Below are positions 7,671 through 15,015 of a stretch of 26,423 nt of DNA, piece by piece. The position numbers were made by a program, and so were the translations under genes. The DNA comes from CBETVX01 sp965539935 (GTDB taxonomy: Bacteria; Bacillota; Clostridia; Peptostreptococcales; Caminicellaceae), in the NCBI GenBank assembly GCA_965539935.1, contig CBETVX010000040.1, forward strand, positions 1 to 26,423, given 5' to 3'. The notes beneath the pieces were generated by a model. The model worked only from the letters and a program-made list of their open reading frames with translations. It was not told the origin of the DNA and ran no database searches. How positions within the stretch are numbered: the stretch's first letter is position 1; each line of letters opens with the position of its first letter.

Positions 7671-9614
7671 TTAACTAACTGTACTTCCACTTTCAATATC
7701 AGCTGTCACTAAAGTAAGTTTATCTCTAGATTCTGCAGCTAGAATCATTCCTTGGGATTCTACTCCTCTAAGCTTAACAGGCTTTAAGTTGGCTACAAGT
7801 ATAACCTTCTGTCCTACTAATTCCTCTGGCTTATAGTTCTTAGCTATGCCAGATACCACTTGTCTTTTTTCTTCTCCTACCTTAAGTTGTAATACCAATA
7901 GTTTATCGGCATTTGGATGTTTTTCTGCTTGAACTACCTCGGCAACCTTCATATCTACTTTAAAGAAATCATCTATAGATATTTCGCCCTTTTCTTCTAC
8001 ATTCTTCTTTTTATTTTTCTTTTCTTCCTTTTTCTCTTCTTTCTTCTCTGATTTTGAAAGCTCTTCAAGTTCCTTCTCTACATCTATACGAGGGAATAAT
8101 GGATTAGCTTTATGCACTTTTACACCAGAGGTAAGCTTTCCAAACTCTTTTGCATCTTCCCAGCCAGTTCCTTCATTTTCATCTATACCAAGCTGTACCC
8201 AAATCTTTCTAGCTGTCTTATCCATGAAGGGTTGAATAAGTATAGAAATTATTCTTATGGAATCAGCAAGATTATATAGAACTGTGTCAAGTCTATCCTT
8301 GTTTCCTTCATCCTTAGCTAAAATCCATGGAGTAGTTTCATCTATATATTTATTAGTTCTCCTAATTAGTTTCCATATTTCTTCTAGGGCATTACTAAAA
8401 TCAAGTTTATCCATTCTTTCTTCTAATTTGGCCCATGTAGATATAGCCACATTCTTCAGATCCCCATCGAATTCGCCCTCTACCTTAGGTGCTGGAACTA
8501 TTCCACCATTATATTTTTCTATCATGGCAACAGTTCTGCTTACAAGGTTTCCAAGGTCATTGGCAAGGTCTGAATTTATTCTGTTAAGTAATACCTCATT
8601 AGTAAATACTCCATCTTGACCAAAGGAATATTCCCTTAATAGGAAGTATTTCAAAGCATCTACTCCATATCTTTCTACAAGAACTACTGGATCTACCACA
8701 TTACCCTTAGATTTTGACATTTTGCCACCTTCAAGCAATATCCATCCATGACCAAAAACCTTCTTAGGTACTGGAATATCTAAGGCCATAAGTATTGCAG
8801 GCCATACTATTGTATGAAATCTAACTATTTCTTTTCCTACTAGATGAACATTTGCAGGCCAGAATTTAGCATAATCTCCATCTTTGTTTTCCGGGTATCC
8901 TAAAGCAGTTATATAATTACATACGGCATCAAACCATACATAAATAATATGCTTTTCGTCGAAGGGTACTTTTATTCCCCAGTCAAAGGATGTCCTAGAA
9001 ACACATAGATCCTCTAGTCCTGGCTTTAAGAAATTATTTATCATCTCATTCTTTCTAGATTCAGGTAATAGAAATTCTGGGTTTTCTTCAAATAGCTTTA
9101 ATAATCTATTTTGATATTTTGAAATCTTAAAAAAGTATGCTTCTTCCTTTGTAAGCTCTACATCCCTGCCACAATCTGGGCATTTTCCATCCTTAAGTTG
9201 AGTTTCTGTCCAGAAGGATTCACAAGGTGTACAGTACCAACCCTCATACTCACTTTTATATATATCTCCTTTATCATAAAGAGTTTGAAAAATCTTTTGA
9301 ACTCTTCTTTCATGATATTCATCAGTAGTTCTTATAAAAATATCATAGGAGATCTCCATGGTTTCCCATAATTTCTTTATTCCGTCCACAATTTTATCGA
9401 CATACTCCTTTGGAGTAACTCCATGTTCCTTTGCTACATCTTCAATCTTTTGCCCATGTTCATCTGTACCAGTTAAAAATTTTACATCATGTCCAGTAGC
9501 TCTTTTAAACCTTGCTATAGCATCGGCAGCAACTGTTGTGTAGGTATGTCCTATGTGAAGGTTTGAGCTTGGATAATAAATTGGTGTAGTTACATAATAA
9601 GTTCCTTTGCACAT
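7671..9614 (-). CDS. metG: Methionyl-tRNA synthetase with C-terminal tRNA-binding domain
   Basis: 647 aa; charges tRNA-Met with methionine using ATP. The class I signatures are present: HIGH at 20-23 and KMSKS at 298-302. The connective-peptide zinc site is a single Cys set, C128, C131, C145 and C148 (CTPC...CPDC). The anticodon-binding helical domain follows (about 340-510). After a Lys/Glu-rich linker (about 520-545) comes an EMAPII-like dimerising tRNA-binding domain (about 548-647, ISIDDFFKVDMKVAEV...LRGVESQGMILAA), as in B. subtilis MetS. The ATG has AAGGAGG 8 nt upstream. Expression is controlled by a Met T-box leader at 9741-9990. Confidence 0.97.
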   Translation of the reverse strand: MCKGTYYVTTPIYYPSSNLHIGHTYTTVAADAIARFKRATGHDVKFLTGTDEHGQKIEDVAKEHGVTPKEYVDKIVDGIKKLWETMEISYDIFIRTTDEYHERRVQKIFQTLYDKGDIYKSEYEGWYCTPCESFWTETQLKDGKCPDCGRDVELTKEEAYFFKISKYQNRLLKLFEENPEFLLPESRKNEMINNFLKPGLEDLCVSRTSFDWGIKVPFDEKHIIYVWFDAVCNYITALGYPENKDGDYAKFWPANVHLVGKEIVRFHTIVWPAILMALDIPVPKKVFGHGWILLEGGKMSKSKGNVVDPVVLVERYGVDALKYFLLREYSFGQDGVFTNEVLLNRINSDLANDLGNLVSRTVAMIEKYNGGIVPAPKVEGEFDGDLKNVAISTWAKLEERMDKLDFSNALEEIWKLIRRTNKYIDETTPWILAKDEGNKDRLDTVLYNLADSIRIISILIQPFMDKTARKIWVQLGIDENEGTGWEDAKEFGKLTSGVKVHKANPLFPRIDVEKELEELSKSEKKEEKKEEKKNKKKNVEEKGEISIDDFFKVDMKVAEVVQAEKHPNADKLLVLQLKVGEEKRQVVSGIAKNYKPEELVGQKVILVANLKPVKLRGVESQGMILAAESRDKLTLVTADIESGSTVS

Positions 9615-9632
9615 CTTATCTTCCTCCTTATA

Positions 9633-9696
9633 TTTAGGTTACAGGTCACAGGTGACAGGTTTCAATTTGAAACTTTTAAATTTTTAAAAACCTAAA
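9633..9696. repeat. 64-bp inverted-repeat element with GGTNACA heptamers
   Basis: Perfect 8-nt terminal inverted repeats TTTAGGTT (9633-9640) and AACCTAAA (9689-9696). Inside lie three tandem heptamers GGTTACA, GGTCACA, GGTGACA plus GGT (9637-9660) and then a 15-nt palindrome GTTTCAA-T-TTGAAAC starting at 9658. It sits between the T-box terminator and the metG ribosome site, so it would be part of the metG mRNA. It resembles a small non-autonomous repeat, but only one copy is in this window. Confidence 0.5.
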
Positions 9697-9740
9697 ATAC
9701 TCTCTTTAATCCCGTAATCTGATACCTTTCTTTACAAAAT

Positions 9741-9990
9741 AAAAACCCCGTCCCTTAACATAAAAGGGACGAGGATTATCTCGCGTTACCACCCTATTTC
9801 GTCATTATGTCACCATAATGACCTCAATAAGTAATAGTCTATCACTTTGCAGTATAACGGCTGCAAACCGTTCTGACCTACTATTATTTCAATCAGACAG
9901 TTCAGGGGCCATCTTCAAAGTACCTTCTAGTATCGGCTCTCACCTAATCCGACTCTCTGAAACTAGCTAAGTACATCTACTCTTCCCATC
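9741..9990 (-). promoter_or_regulatory. T-box riboswitch leader, methionine specifier, upstream of metG
   Basis: On the minus strand the leader begins near GATGGGAAGAG, contains the stem I elements (AGAGAGTC and GGTGAGAGCC), and has a specifier loop reading GAAG-ATG-GCC, with the ATG (Met) codon at 9912-9910. The conserved T-box sequence AGGGTGGTAACGCGAG is at 9795-9780, with the usual UGGN core able to pair with the NCCA end of uncharged tRNA. The terminator, GTCCCTTTTATGTTAAGGGAC flanked by CCTC/GGGG and a T run, is at 9774-9741. Uncharged tRNA-Met would stabilise the antiterminator and allow metG transcription. Confidence 0.95.
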
Positions 9991-10028
9991 ATAACTTTTA
10001 AAATCTATAATATACTATTATATTTAAA

Positions 10029-10057
10029 AATATATTAAAATATTCGTAACTTGTCAA
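10029..10057 (-). promoter_or_regulatory. Sigma-A promoter of the metG T-box transcript
   Basis: TTGACA (10057-10052), 17-nt spacer, TATATT (10034-10029) on the minus strand. It starts 20 nt after the spmB stop and places transcription start about 30 nt before the T-box stem I. Confidence 0.8.
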
Positions 10058-10076
10058 GAAAGTTTATACTTTTTAC

Positions 10077-10610
10077 TTACATAAATATAACTCTACAGAT
10101 AATAACAGCGGCAATAACTCCAGCTAAGTGGGATATAATGGCACAAATTAATGTATGTCGTGTTCTTTTTATACCTACTGCTCCAAAATATATGGCCATT
10201 GTATAAAATATAGTTTCCGAAGAACCAAGCATAGTAGATGCAAGTCTGCCTAAGAAGGAATCTGGACCATAAGTTGTAATGATATCTTTTACTAATGCTA
10301 ATGATCCACTTCCTGATATTGGTTTTAAAATGACCAGCGGTATAAGCTCCTTTGGAAGTCCTATAAGCTTTCCTAGACCACCAAGGATATTTGAGAAAAA
10401 ATCTAAGGCTCCTGAGTCCTTAAATATCCCTATTGCCAAGAATATGGCAATTAAATAGGGCATAATTTTTATTGATGTCTTAAATCCATCCTTTGCTCCC
10501 TCCACAAAGGTATCATATATCTTTACTCCTTTTATATATCCATGTACAATTATTAAAGTAATCATAAAAGGTATGGATGTTATGGATAAAACACCTAAAA
10601 AATTATTCAT
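10077..10610 (-). CDS. spmB: Spore maturation protein B
   Basis: 177 aa, the normal length for SpmB. It is an integral membrane protein of the nucleoside-recognition/Gate superfamily with about five hydrophobic segments and the conserved blocks FVEGAKDGFKTSIKIMPYL, LKPISGSGSLALV and TMLGSSETIFYTMAIYFGAVGIKRTRHT. With SpmA it is needed for full dehydration of the spore core in Bacillus and Clostridium; the mechanism is not settled. The spmA stop is 3 nt upstream and the ribosome site overlaps the end of spmA (GAAAGGAAG), so translation is probably coupled. I see no terminator before the metG promoter, so spm transcripts could run into the T-box leader. Confidence 0.95.
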   Translation of the reverse strand: MNNFLGVLSITSIPFMITLIIVHGYIKGVKIYDTFVEGAKDGFKTSIKIMPYLIAIFLAIGIFKDSGALDFFSNILGGLGKLIGLPKELIPLVILKPISGSGSLALVKDIITTYGPDSFLGRLASTMLGSSETIFYTMAIYFGAVGIKRTRHTLICAIISHLAGVIAAVIICRVIFM

Positions 10611-10613
10611 ATT

Positions 10614-11186
10614 TTACTTCCTTTCGAAGAATTTACAGCTAATAATCCCTACTATGGTGGAAACAGTTGTTGCCACCAATGTAGTCCCAATTATTTCTGT
10701 AGGATTTACGGACCCAGCATCAGCACGTATCTTCAATACAGTAAGGGGAATTAACTGTACCGATGACATATTTATTACTAAAAACATTGCCATGGCATTA
10801 GTAGCTGTATCCTTATTATGATTAAGGCTTTGAAGTTCTCCCATGGCCTTAATTCCTAAAGCCGTTGCGGAATTTCCAGCTCCAAACATATTAGCAACTA
10901 TATTCATTATAATAGCACCCTTAGCAGGATGTTCCCTTGGAATTTCTGGAAATAGTATTCTAATAAGGGGGCCTAGGGCTTTACCTACTGCTTTAATAAG
11001 TCCTGATCTTTCTGCTATCTTCATAAGTCCAAGCCATGTAGCCATTATACCCGTAAGTCCTATGGCAAAAATCACTGCTTCCTCAGTCTTAATTAATAAT
11101 GTTTCATTTATTACTTCTAGATTTCCATTTAGGATACAAAATAAAATACCTATAATAATCATATAAAACCAAATAATATTTATCAT
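10614..11186 (-). CDS. spmA: Spore maturation protein A
   Basis: 190 aa membrane protein, near the usual length of about 195. Characteristic blocks: WFYMIIIGILFCILNG, GLTGIMATWLGLMKIAERSG, FPEIPREHPAKGAIIMNI, NMFGAGNSATALGIKAM and FLVINMSSVQLIPLTVL. It partners SpmB in spore core dehydration, acting in the forespore or spore membranes. GGAGG precedes the ATG. Upstream on the minus strand there is a weak sigma-E-like arrangement (11241-11267: ATA, 16 nt, CATATATT), in line with sporulation expression, but in AT-rich DNA this match is not strong. Confidence 0.95.
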   Translation of the reverse strand: MINIIWFYMIIIGILFCILNGNLEVINETLLIKTEEAVIFAIGLTGIMATWLGLMKIAERSGLIKAVGKALGPLIRILFPEIPREHPAKGAIIMNIVANMFGAGNSATALGIKAMGELQSLNHNKDTATNAMAMFLVINMSSVQLIPLTVLKIRADAGSVNPTEIIGTTLVATTVSTIVGIISCKFFERK

Positions 11187-11384
11187 ATTTATCCTCCAAA
11201 ATAAAGGGTCTAATAAAATATTTCATACTCCGTTGTATAAAATATATGAAATAATATTGCTAATTATTATAATGAAGAAATAATCTATTCTATATATTTC
11301 TATTGAATTATATTTTTGGTTATGGTACAAATAAATAAGTAGTTCATTATGGTCCTTTATCAAGCATGCAAAGGATGTGATAAA

Positions 11385-11801
11385 ATGTTAAAATCAAATC
11401 TAGAAAATATTTTAAGTTTTATAGGTCCCAGTACTATAGAAAAAATGAGCATAGATATACCTAAGGATAAGATTTCTATAGATATTACTACTACCTCTAA
11501 TACAAGAGATAATAAATATAAATTGGTATTTGAAGAGGTATTTTCCTTCTACTATGTTAATTCTAATGGTTCCTTGGAAAAAAGTCCTCTAGTTAATTCT
11601 ACTCAACTTAATTCAATTATTTACTACAAAGACGGTATAGGTGAGTTTATAAATATTGATCGCCCTATAGAAGAATTAACCGATGAAGACATAGCTTTAC
11701 CTAACTTTGCTTTAGAGCTTCTAGACTCATCTATGTTTATTGAAGCAAGAAGTATTAGAATAAATGACAAGAGGTTTAGAGTTGGATATCCAAGTATTTA
11801 A
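11385..11801 (+). CDS. Hypothetical protein
   Basis: 138 aa from the ATG at 11385 (AAAGGA about 9 nt upstream); the longer reading from 11349 would add a Cys-containing stretch without a ribosome site. No family recognised. The sequence is soluble, without signal or membrane segments, and has beta-strand-like stretches (DKISIDITTTSNT, YKLVFEEVFSFYYVNS, FIEARSIRINDKRFRVGYPSI). The shape resembles small YxiG/immunity-like or DUF proteins of Firmicutes, but I cannot support a closer assignment. It is divergent from spmA and followed by its own terminator. Confidence 0.7.
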   Translation: MLKSNLENILSFIGPSTIEKMSIDIPKDKISIDITTTSNTRDNKYKLVFEEVFSFYYVNSNGSLEKSPLVNSTQLNSIIYYKDGIGEFINIDRPIEELTDEDIALPNFALELLDSSMFIEARSIRINDKRFRVGYPSI

Positions 11802-11831
11802 AGAATTATAAATGATTATATCTTTCAAAGA

Positions 11832-11859
11832 AAAGAGCAATTGATATGCTCTTTTTTTT
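11832..11859 (+). terminator. Terminator after the 138-aa hypothetical gene
   Basis: AAAGAGCA-ATTGAT-ATGCTCTTT with eight T on the plus strand, about 30 nt past the stop codon. Confidence 0.9.
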
Positions 11860-11943
11860 ATTATAAAATTAAGATAAGCAAATATTTAAAATTATCATAC
11901 TTTTTAAAACCTTTTAATAAGTATTGATTTGGGGGGATTTATA

Positions 11944-12597
11944 ATGAGCAAAGTAGTTTCTATGAATGAAGCAATTGGCCATATAAAGGATGGTATGACC
12001 ATCATGGTGGCTGGATTTTTAGGGGTCGGTAGTCCCCATAGGATTATTGATAGCCTTGTTGAAAGTGGCGTAAAGGATTTAACATTAATCACCAGCGACA
12101 CTGCTATGCCCGATGTGGGGGTTGGAAAACTCATAGTCAATAAACAAGTAAAAAAGATAATGGCTTCCCATATAGGCACTAATAAAGAAACGGGCCGTCA
12201 AATGAACGAAGGAGAAACTGAGGTTGAATTAATACCTCAAGGTACTTTAGTGGAGCGAATTAGGGCCGCTGGAGCTGGACTTGGAGGTATATTAACTCCC
12301 ACTGGAGTGGGAACAATGGTGGAAGAGGGTAAACAGAAGATGGAAATAGACGGTAAAGAGTATATATTAGAACTTCCTATCAAGGCCGATATAGCCTTAA
12401 TCTGTGGAAAAAAAATTGACACTAAAGGCAATATCTATTACAACAAATCTGCAAGGAACTTTAATCCCATTATGGCTACTGCAGCGGATATTGTTATAGC
12501 TGAAGCTGAAGAAATAGTTGAAGTAGGTACAATAGATCCAAATGACGTTATGACACCTGGTATATTTGTAGACTACGTTGTTGGAGGTGGAAAGTAA
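11944..12597 (+). CDS. Acetate/acetoacetate-type CoA-transferase, subunit A
   Basis: 217 aa from the ATG at 11944 behind GGGGGGA. Family I CoA-transferase alpha subunit, like AtoD of E. coli and CtfA of solventogenic clostridia. Seen: IKDGMTIMVAGFLGVGSPHRIID at the N-terminus (glycine-rich CoA-binding loop), GRQMNEGETEVELIPQGTLVERIRAAGAGLGG, and the C-terminal FNPIMATAADIVIAEAEEIVEVG and PNDVMTPGIFVDYVV. It works as a heterodimer or heterotetramer with the next gene, moving CoA between acyl-CoA and acetate or acetoacetate. The actual substrate cannot be read from sequence. No thiolase or dehydrogenase gene lies beside it. Confidence 0.93.
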   Translation: MSKVVSMNEAIGHIKDGMTIMVAGFLGVGSPHRIIDSLVESGVKDLTLITSDTAMPDVGVGKLIVNKQVKKIMASHIGTNKETGRQMNEGETEVELIPQGTLVERIRAAGAGLGGILTPTGVGTMVEEGKQKMEIDGKEYILELPIKADIALICGKKIDTKGNIYYNKSARNFNPIMATAADIVIAEAEEIVEVGTIDPNDVMTPGIFVDYVVGGGK

Positions 12598-13256
12598 TGG
12601 ATAAGAATCAAGTTAAAGAGCTTATTGCTAAAAGAGTGGCAAAGGAACTTAAGGATGGAGACATTGTAAACCTTGGAATTGGATTACCAACAAAGGTAGC
12701 TAATTATATCCCTGAAGGAATAGATGTGATTTTACAATCAGAAAACGGTTTCATAGGTCTAGGTGCTGCTGCTGAAGCAGGACAAGAGGATAAGGATTTA
12801 ATCAATGCTGGAGGCCAACCTGTTACTATCAAAACTGGTGCTGCTTTCTTCGATAGTGCTACCTCCTTTACTATAATTAGAGGTGGTCATGTTGATGCCA
12901 CTGTTTTAGGTGCTCTGCAAGTAGATGAAAAGGGTAATCTAGCTAACTGGATGATACCTGGCAAATTAGTTCCCGGTATGGGTGGGGCAATGGATTTAGT
13001 TACTGGAGCTAAAAAGGTAATTGTAGCTATGACCCATACTGCAAAGGGAAAACCTAAAATCTTAATGCGGTGTAACCTTCCACTTACAGCAGCTGGTCAA
13101 GTAAACCTTATAGTAACTGAAATGGGAGTGATAGAAGTAACAGACCGGGGGTTAGTTCTTAAAGAAATAGGTCCTGGAGTTACTGTGGAAGATGTTAAGG
13201 CTGCAACTGAGGCTAATCTCATTATTGCTGATGACCTTAAGGAGATGGAAGTTTAG
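12597..13256 (+). CDS. Acetate/acetoacetate-type CoA-transferase, subunit B
   Basis: 219 aa; beta subunit, AtoA/CtfB type. The catalytic glutamate is E49 in the SENG motif (LQSENGFIGLG); it forms the glutamyl-CoA thioester intermediate known for family I enzymes. Other family blocks: NLGIGLPTKVANYIP, FDSATSFTIIRGGHVDATVLGALQVDEKGNLANWMIPGK, MGGAMDLVTGAKKVIVAMTHT and VTDRGLVLKEI. The ATG overlaps the stop of subunit A (TAATG), so production is coupled and stoichiometric. The two form a bicistronic unit ending at the terminator at 13337-13384. Substrate unknown; a role in short-chain acid or amino-acid fermentation is an inference. Confidence 0.95.
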   Translation: MDKNQVKELIAKRVAKELKDGDIVNLGIGLPTKVANYIPEGIDVILQSENGFIGLGAAAEAGQEDKDLINAGGQPVTIKTGAAFFDSATSFTIIRGGHVDATVLGALQVDEKGNLANWMIPGKLVPGMGGAMDLVTGAKKVIVAMTHTAKGKPKILMRCNLPLTAAGQVNLIVTEMGVIEVTDRGLVLKEIGPGVTVEDVKAATEANLIIADDLKEMEV

Positions 13257-13336
13257 CAAAGAGTTTAAGGAACTATTCTTAGCTACAATCCAATAGCTTT
13301 CATGTTCGACTTTTAGATGAAAAAATCCGTAGTATG

Positions 13337-13384
13337 AAAAATCCAGTAGAAGATAGTATCTTTTATATCTTCTACTGGATTTAT
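13337..13384. terminator. Bidirectional terminator between convergent genes
   Basis: AAATCCAGTAGAAGATA and TATCTTCTACTGGATTT form a 17-bp perfect stem. It directly abuts the stop codon of the minus-strand gene at 13385 and follows the CoA-transferase B gene. T-rich sequence flanks both sides, though no long run is present. Confidence 0.85.
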
Positions 13385-13891
13385 TTACTCTTTTATATAA
13401 CTTGCAACTATCTCACCATAATACATTATATGATAATCATTATTTTGATATTTTGCATCCTTTATTTCTTGTGCCAATAGTCCTGGCTCCATAGCTTGTT
13501 GATAAACTACTTTACATTCATAGTGTAATTCACATTCTCCTATTATTGGAGTGTGGATAACCTTAGAATCTACAGAAGTTAATCCACATTCTTTAAACTT
13601 ATCCATATCTCTTCCTGATTTTGTACCACAAATAGCTAATTCTTTTTTCATATCTACTTTTAATGGTACACTTACGGTAAATTCCTTTGCTTTTTCCAGC
13701 ATTTCATATGTATATCTAGAATATCTAACTGCCACTATAAATACTGGCTTATTCCACATAAAACCTAGTGTGCCCCATCCTATGGTCATAGTATTAAGCT
13801 TATTATCATTTTTTACTGTAAGAAAGGCCCCCTTTTCTAACTGCTCCATCATTTCCTTAGAATATTCATTATATCTAATATCTTTAAACAT
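13385..13891 (-). CDS. Flavin reductase-like (FMN-binding split barrel) protein
   Basis: 168 aa. Member of the DIM6/NTAB flavin reductase-like group. Visible signs: LEKGAFLTVKNDNKLNTMTIGWGTLGFMWNKPVFIVAVRYSRYTYEML (FMN-site strands near the N-terminus), FTVSVP, ICGTKSGRDMDKFKECGL and IGECELHYECKVV. Close relatives in anaerobes are small flavoproteins whose electron partner is usually unknown; one possible partner here is any cellular NAD(P)H or ferredoxin system. ATG behind GGAGGGAT. It forms a one-gene unit, convergent with the CoA-transferase pair. Confidence 0.9.
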   Translation of the reverse strand: MFKDIRYNEYSKEMMEQLEKGAFLTVKNDNKLNTMTIGWGTLGFMWNKPVFIVAVRYSRYTYEMLEKAKEFTVSVPLKVDMKKELAICGTKSGRDMDKFKECGLTSVDSKVIHTPIIGECELHYECKVVYQQAMEPGLLAQEIKDAKYQNNDYHIMYYGEIVASYIKE

Positions 13892-14081
13892 ACTATCCCT
13901 CCATTTTTAAGTTCTTATTTATAATTATACACTTTCTAATCTTTTATGGAAGTTTTTAGGACAAAAACTAATTATTTATTATTTATATGCATATATATTT
14001 TAAAAACACAGTTTAATTTTGATTCTAAAAAAATTTTTAGGGTAAATATTTAACAATTATTTTTTATTCGGAGGTGCTGAA

Positions 14082-14456
14082 ATGTTAGATTATTTTAGAA
14101 GAAAACGTGAAGAGGAAGCCCGTATAAACTATGAAAAAGGTTTTTCAACCGGTACAGCCTTGGGAGCAATAGTTGGAGGCCTTATCGGTGGCTTGGCTGG
14201 TATATTAGCTGCTCCAGACTCTGGAAAAAACACTAGAAGAAAGATACAGGAAAATGCAACTGAAGTAAAAAACACCTTAGAAAATGAACTTATGGAAATG
14301 AAGGATAAAGTAAATGCTGAAATAATAGAGTCTATGAAATGGTTAAAGAATGAAATCGATGAAGCAAAGGAGTTGTTCAAAGGAGAAAAGAAGGAATTTA
14401 AAAATGAAGTAATCGACTCTGTAGAATATGAAGTTAAAAAAGACTCAGAAGAATAG
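14082..14456 (+). CDS. YtxH domain protein
   Basis: 124 aa, ATG preceded by GGAGGTG. A glycine-rich hydrophobic segment (about 24-45, TGTALGAIVGGLIGGLAGILAA) is followed by APDSGKNTRRKIQ, the YtxH hallmark, and then a charged coiled-coil tail (about 55-124). B. subtilis YtxH is part of a general-stress operon (ytxGHJ); molecular function is not established. It is followed by a DUF948 gene, the usual YtxG-type partner, 64 nt downstream. The upstream region has GTTTAA and GGGTAA boxes, but 23 nt apart, too far for a sigma-B promoter. Confidence 0.9.
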   Translation: MLDYFRRKREEEARINYEKGFSTGTALGAIVGGLIGGLAGILAAPDSGKNTRRKIQENATEVKNTLENELMEMKDKVNAEIIESMKWLKNEIDEAKELFKGEKKEFKNEVIDSVEYEVKKDSEE

Positions 14457-14520
14457 AGGAATTTGAAAATTTATGTAGAAAATAATCTCAAAAGATAAAT
14501 TTAATAATTGGAGTGATTAT

Positions 14521-14922
14521 ATGACAGATATTACGATTAGCCTCTTTGATCTTGGTGTTGTTCTTTTGTGGATAGCTTTATTAGTTTTAATAGGCTATTT
14601 AACATTAGTTCTAAAAAAATTCTATGAAACCCTTAAGGACGTGAGGGAAATAATTACAGCAAATAAAGAGAACATTGAAAAAACCTTAGATGAAATGCCT
14701 TCAATTGCAAAAAATATTGATGAAATTACTGGGGAAGTGTCCCATGATGTTAAGTCTGTTAGGGGTACCATAGACAGTATAACTGAAAAAAGTGAAGCTG
14801 CCGCCTCATCATTAAATGAAACTGGTGATATTATAACAGGTATAGCTGCCTTAATACAAGTAGTTATGTTTATAAAAAACTTTATTAATGATACATTCTC
14901 CAAAAAAAGAAGGGTGATTTAA
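14521..14922 (+). CDS. DUF948 (YtxG-like) membrane protein
   Basis: 133 aa, ATG behind TTGGAGTG. One N-terminal membrane segment (about 8-30), then a long amphipathic helical region with heptad-like spacing (VREIITANKENIEKTLDEMPSIAKNIDEI...VRGTIDSITEKS), and a second hydrophobic stretch near the C-terminus (IAALIQVVMFIKNF). This is the DUF948 pattern found in YtxG-like proteins. With the YtxH gene upstream it probably forms a small envelope-associated pair; the function is unknown. Confidence 0.88.
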   Translation: MTDITISLFDLGVVLLWIALLVLIGYLTLVLKKFYETLKDVREIITANKENIEKTLDEMPSIAKNIDEITGEVSHDVKSVRGTIDSITEKSEAAASSLNETGDIITGIAALIQVVMFIKNFINDTFSKKRRVI

Positions 14923-14974
14923 GAAAGAATTCATCACAACCTAAAACATGAAAACAATATTTTTACATTTAACC

Positions 14975-15015
14975 AACTATGAGATATGGATTAACCTATA
15001 TCTCATAGTTTAGTT
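14975..15015. terminator. Hairpin between convergent genes
   Basis: AACTATGAGATAT and ATATCTCATAGTT give a 13-bp perfect stem with a 10-nt loop, ending just before the stop of the minus-strand gene at 15014. The T run after it is poor on both strands, so its termination strength is uncertain. Confidence 0.6.

Noticed and set aside
9798..9804. TTCGTCA (reverse Spo0A box) near metG
   Set aside because: It lies within the T-box antiterminator region of a transcribed leader, far from the promoter; a chance match.
14011..14045. GTTTAA and GGGTAA boxes before the YtxH gene as a sigma-B promoter
   Set aside because: The spacing is 23 nt; sigma-B promoters need roughly 12-15 nt.
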